DNA of 64,000 nt from Fratercula arctica (Eukaryota; Chordata; Aves; Charadriiformes; Alcidae). Location: NCBI GenBank assembly GCA_947846985.1, contig CANTUZ010000002.1, forward strand, positions 53,896,885-53,960,884, given 5' to 3'. A program made the position numbers and the translations under genes. Numbering within the stretch: the stretch's first letter is position 1; every line of letters begins with the position of its first letter. Below the pieces are notes generated by a model that did not search any database, was not told the DNA's origin, and saw nothing but the letters and a program-made list of their open reading frames with translations. Shown piece by piece: positions 61,110 to 64,000 of the stretch.

Positions 61110-64000
61110 GTTTCTTTTTGTTTAAATTAAAGAGCAAGATCAGCTCTGTCCCTTGAAGGAGGAGCTGTATCCTGCTGCCTGCAGGGACAGGAGTGTGTAT
61201 CCCAGGTAAATAGAGGCAATCTTTTCCAGCACGAGAAGGGCAGCTAAGCACTTTAGCAGGGCGTGATTTGCAAAGCTGATATTCCTCCTCTCTAGCTGGA
61301 GCCCCAGACAGCTCCAAGAGTGGCTGTTTCAGATGCCATCCCGAGGTGCCTGCCTCCCTGACATTGGTGCTGGGCTGTTCTTCCAGGGTGCGAGGTACCG
61401 CACCGCTCAGCGCTGCAGCCCCCACCCCCCTCCTTTGGGAGCTTTTTGGCGAACAAACATACAGTAGAGCCACAACTGCAATGTACTGCCCCGGCCTAGT
61501 CTTCACAGCCAAATCCCTCTTGTACTAAGCAGAGATGAGCGTAGCTCCAGGGAAGCACATCCAAGTGCCTCCTGCTGCTTCTAGGACAGGATTTAATCCC
61601 AAAATTCTTTCCAGAAATCCTGTTTTTTTTATCTCAGTGCTGCATCTGGTGGAAAACTGGGCAAGCAGATGTGGAGGAAAGGGTTAATGTACCATGCTGA
61701 TCAATCATAGGACAGCAGCAGATAAAACAGGGCTGGTAAATCATTGTTTAGTCTATTGCAGTCAGGCATTATCCAGTGCAGATCTCCTAGGCCCACTGGG
61801 TGTAGAAGTACAAAGATAAAACAAAGAGCAATTGTCATCGGGAGCTTTTTTTTTTTTCCTTCACCCTGTTGCCCAAAACACTGGTCTTAATGTCTACTGT
61901 CCATTTGCTTGTTTCGATTTTGCTGCCTCCTTCCCTCCCATTTCACAAGGGTAAAGCAGAGGGTGAGAGCAAATGGACTTTAGCAACAAATCCTTTCCTT
62001 CCAAATATGACCCCTCCTACCCCCAGTAATCATAACATTTCATTACTTGTCCCAACTACACATTTAAAAAGTCGCTAAGTAGCTGCATGCAGGAGAGCTG
62101 TGTTACCAAACCTCCACCTGTGTTGTCAGCAGCGTCTCTGGAGTTGTTGAAAGCTCTCAGATACTTTGATTTTTGCTGTTCTTAAGAGAAAACTTCTTAG
62201 ACGGCAACATTCAGAAGCCAACAGTTACGGGAGGGTAGGGGATTTTTTTTTTTCCTTTTGTTTAAAGGACATGCACTCTGGCACCGAGAAGTGCGGAAGA
62301 GACACATGGCTCATAAATACATAAACCTTTTGCTAAATCAGAAACCTGGGAGTCAGTCAAAATCCATAATAGGATCCCAAGATTCATAATAAATAACTTT
62401 TAATTATAGTCCTGCACAATAGTTATTTTAAACAGATGGTTTATAGAGTCACATCTGGGATATTTTTTTTTTTTAATTTAGTGCTCAGGCACACACACAG
62501 AAAGGGAGAGAACCTCAGCTAAGGTTTTTATTAGTGTTGGAAAAATACGTATTTTTTTAAAAGGGGTCAGGCTGATCCAGAACAATGCTGCCACAGCTGA
62601 CGCAACTCCCCAGTCAGCGCTCGGCTCGGCAAAAGGTTTGCGCTGGAATCCCAGACTCCCTCGGAAAGGAAAACTTAGGGAAGTGCCGGAGGATCACCCC
62701 GGACTCCTCTGCTGTGCTCACCAAGCCCGACTGCTGGAGAACTCATGTTTTAACACGTCTGGGGAAAGATCAAAAAGTTTTGTTAAGTGCCCACATTTCT
62801 CCCCTCTCCCACACTTTGCCAGTGGGAACCAGAGGTCTCTTTAACTTGGCATGCAAAGGTGATGTCAAATTCCCGTTTAAGAGAGACACACTAACCAGAC
62901 CTAATACCAGCATTACTGCTTCATGTTGCCTTTACTACAACCTTCTCTCAACACAATTTGTTCACCTTCTACCTACACCTTGTATTTTTACCTTCCATGA
63001 AAGAACTCCACACAAAATAGCCCATTCTGGTGGCAAAATATATCAAACTAACAGCCTTAATCTCATGTGGTACACTTAAATAAAATGCCAACTTGAAAAG
63101 AAAAAGAAAAAAAAAAAAAAAGCACTAAAAAGAAATCTGAATATTTGGCAGAGGTCTTGGAGAGGACGTGTGCCAAACCACAGCTTGGAAGCCACAGCCA
63201 ACTTTCTACAGGGTTCCCCACTGGGCTCCTGCCGGCTCACAGCAGCCACCAGGAGGATGGCTCTTTTCAACCTGGATTTCGCTTGGAAGAGGGAAAAACA
63301 ACCCCAAAAAAAACGGAGTCTGCTTAGTTTCTTCAGGGATGTACCAGGGAGTGCCTCCACCAGCAGTACCCCAAACCCACTGTTGTGCCATCAGCTGGCT
63401 GCTGAAGACCTTGCAGATGTGGGTTCTTAGTGGGCAAGATTTCCACTGTGAGAGTCTGGTTTTTTCTTTTTTTTTCCTTTTTATGTATTGAAAACACTTT
63501 TAGGATGCTTGCACTGCATTTCTGATATCCTGAGATTATTAACTATTTATATTGAATAGGAAAAATGTTGCTTAAACTTTCATTTAACCAAAGAAAGGCT
63601 GTGGAGAGAAAAATAATAAAGCCAACAGGGACAGATTAGGTAGAAATACAAACTACCGTTTATGGCTAATCCTGAAAACATTAATTTTTTACCATTATTC
63701 ATCACAGTCCTACCAGTAACTCTGACAGGACTCCTCACCAAGTAGTTCACAGTGTCTTTATATTTCTGCCAGGAGAAGCCTGTGGGATCATCTGCCAAAA
63801 CAATAACAATTTTCAAACAGTGGCAAAAGTTACCCTTGGGGAATTTGGGATGCAGCTTTCAAATGTGCACATATGACCTTAAGAGAAAAAAAAGCCGTTT
63901 AAAATTAATGCAACAAGTGCACTCAAGTCACATAGGCAACATCTCCACGCGGGTTCAGGCGCACGTTCTCCAGCCATGCCGCCAGCTCTCTACCAGATGT

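Larger units (their letters stand above)
1..64000 (-). other. BMPER: BMPER gene body (internal part; both ends outside the window)
   Basis: Seven minus-strand exons encode consecutive parts of one protein in the correct order and with compatible intron phases, so the whole window is transcribed as BMPER pre-mRNA. BMPER is a secreted, cysteine-rich extracellular regulator that binds BMPs and chordin and can either restrain or promote BMP signalling, for example in endothelium, cartilage and kidney (established family knowledge). The family has five VWC domains, then a vWD domain and a TIL domain. The window covers late VWC1 to the start of VWC5. The exon carrying the signal-proximal half of VWC1 was not found between 58226 and 64000. 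The exon after 2458-2598, continuing VWC5, was not found between 1 and 2457. Both should lie in the flanking sequence. Confidence 0.95.
58226..64000 (-). other. BMPER: BMPER intron, partial (5' part cut by the window edge)
   Basis: Intron sequence upstream of exon 58126-58225. I looked on the minus strand for an exon ending in the CxxCxC half of VWC1 and did not find one. Contents are poly-T/poly-A tracts at 58235-58257, 61089-61109 and 63107-63121. A smooth, repeat-free block at 59590-60000 might be a conserved non-coding element. A 164-codon plus-strand open frame at 62585-63079 has no recognisable domain. Confidence 0.85.

Noticed and set aside
62585..63079. 164-codon plus-strand open frame
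   Set aside because: No recognisable domain, signal peptide or splice context, and no match to the missing N-terminal BMPER exon, which should lie on the minus strand.
58226..64000. Upstream BMPER exon with the first half of VWC1
   Set aside because: I searched the minus strand for its expected Cys-rich ending before the NKEVTC exon and found no candidate with a donor site, so it is probably beyond 64000.
1..64000. tRNA, rRNA, CRISPR or prokaryotic-type systems
   Set aside because: No cloverleaf-type genes, regular direct repeats with spacers, operons or ribosome-binding-site patterns were seen. The sequence is vertebrate intron.

Overview
This window is nuclear DNA from a vertebrate, almost certainly a bird. 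Two observations support that. A retroposon fragment near position 955-1225 has the typical 3' end of avian CR1 LINEs, including the terminal ATTCTATG-type motif. Seven short spliced exons on the minus strand encode consecutive pieces of an amniote BMPER protein (BMP-binding endothelial regulator, the vertebrate Crossveinless-2 homologue). The species cannot be named from the sequence alone. There are no operons, CRISPR arrays or prokaryotic features.

The whole window lies inside the BMPER gene, which runs right to left. In transcription order the exons are 58126-58225, 46632-46714, 44942-45032, 44041-44123, 6660-6759, 3233-3342 and 2458-2598. All have GT donors and AG acceptors. Together they give 708 nt (236 codons) without a stop or frameshift. 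By my recollection of the human protein this is about residues 74-309, with no net length change. They encode the second half of VWC domain 1, all of VWC domains 2, 3 and 4, and the first residues of VWC domain 5. The signal peptide and first half of VWC1 lie beyond 64000. The rest of VWC5, the vWD domain and the TIL domain lie before position 1.

The intron phases alternate. Phase-0 introns split each VWC domain in two, and phase-1 introns separate one domain from the next. The exception is exon 2458-2598, which runs from VWC4 into VWC5.

The rest is intron: 634 bp, 3.3 kb, 37.3 kb, 0.8 kb, 1.6 kb and 11.4 kb between exons, plus partial introns at both ends. The 37.3 kb intron holds a probable solo LTR of an old endogenous retrovirus (about 11555-12450). 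It also holds an internal CpG island with a strong G-quadruplex motif and alternating purine-pyrimidine tracts (about 31320-31790), a second CpG-rich block (about 40240-40520), and a cluster of SOX/TCF-like and homeodomain-like sites (about 37260-37410). The 11.4 kb intron carries an old CR1/L3-like LINE relic (about 55755-56515) and a 115-bp tandem duplication whose second copy has an expanded C tract (57109-57346). Long A/T homopolymers are scattered throughout; one forms the polypyrimidine tract of the exon at 58126-58225.

I found no second protein-coding gene, no RNA gene and no previously undescribed biological system. The points most worth following up are the intragenic CpG island, the modular exon/phase structure and the homopolymer-based splice acceptor.
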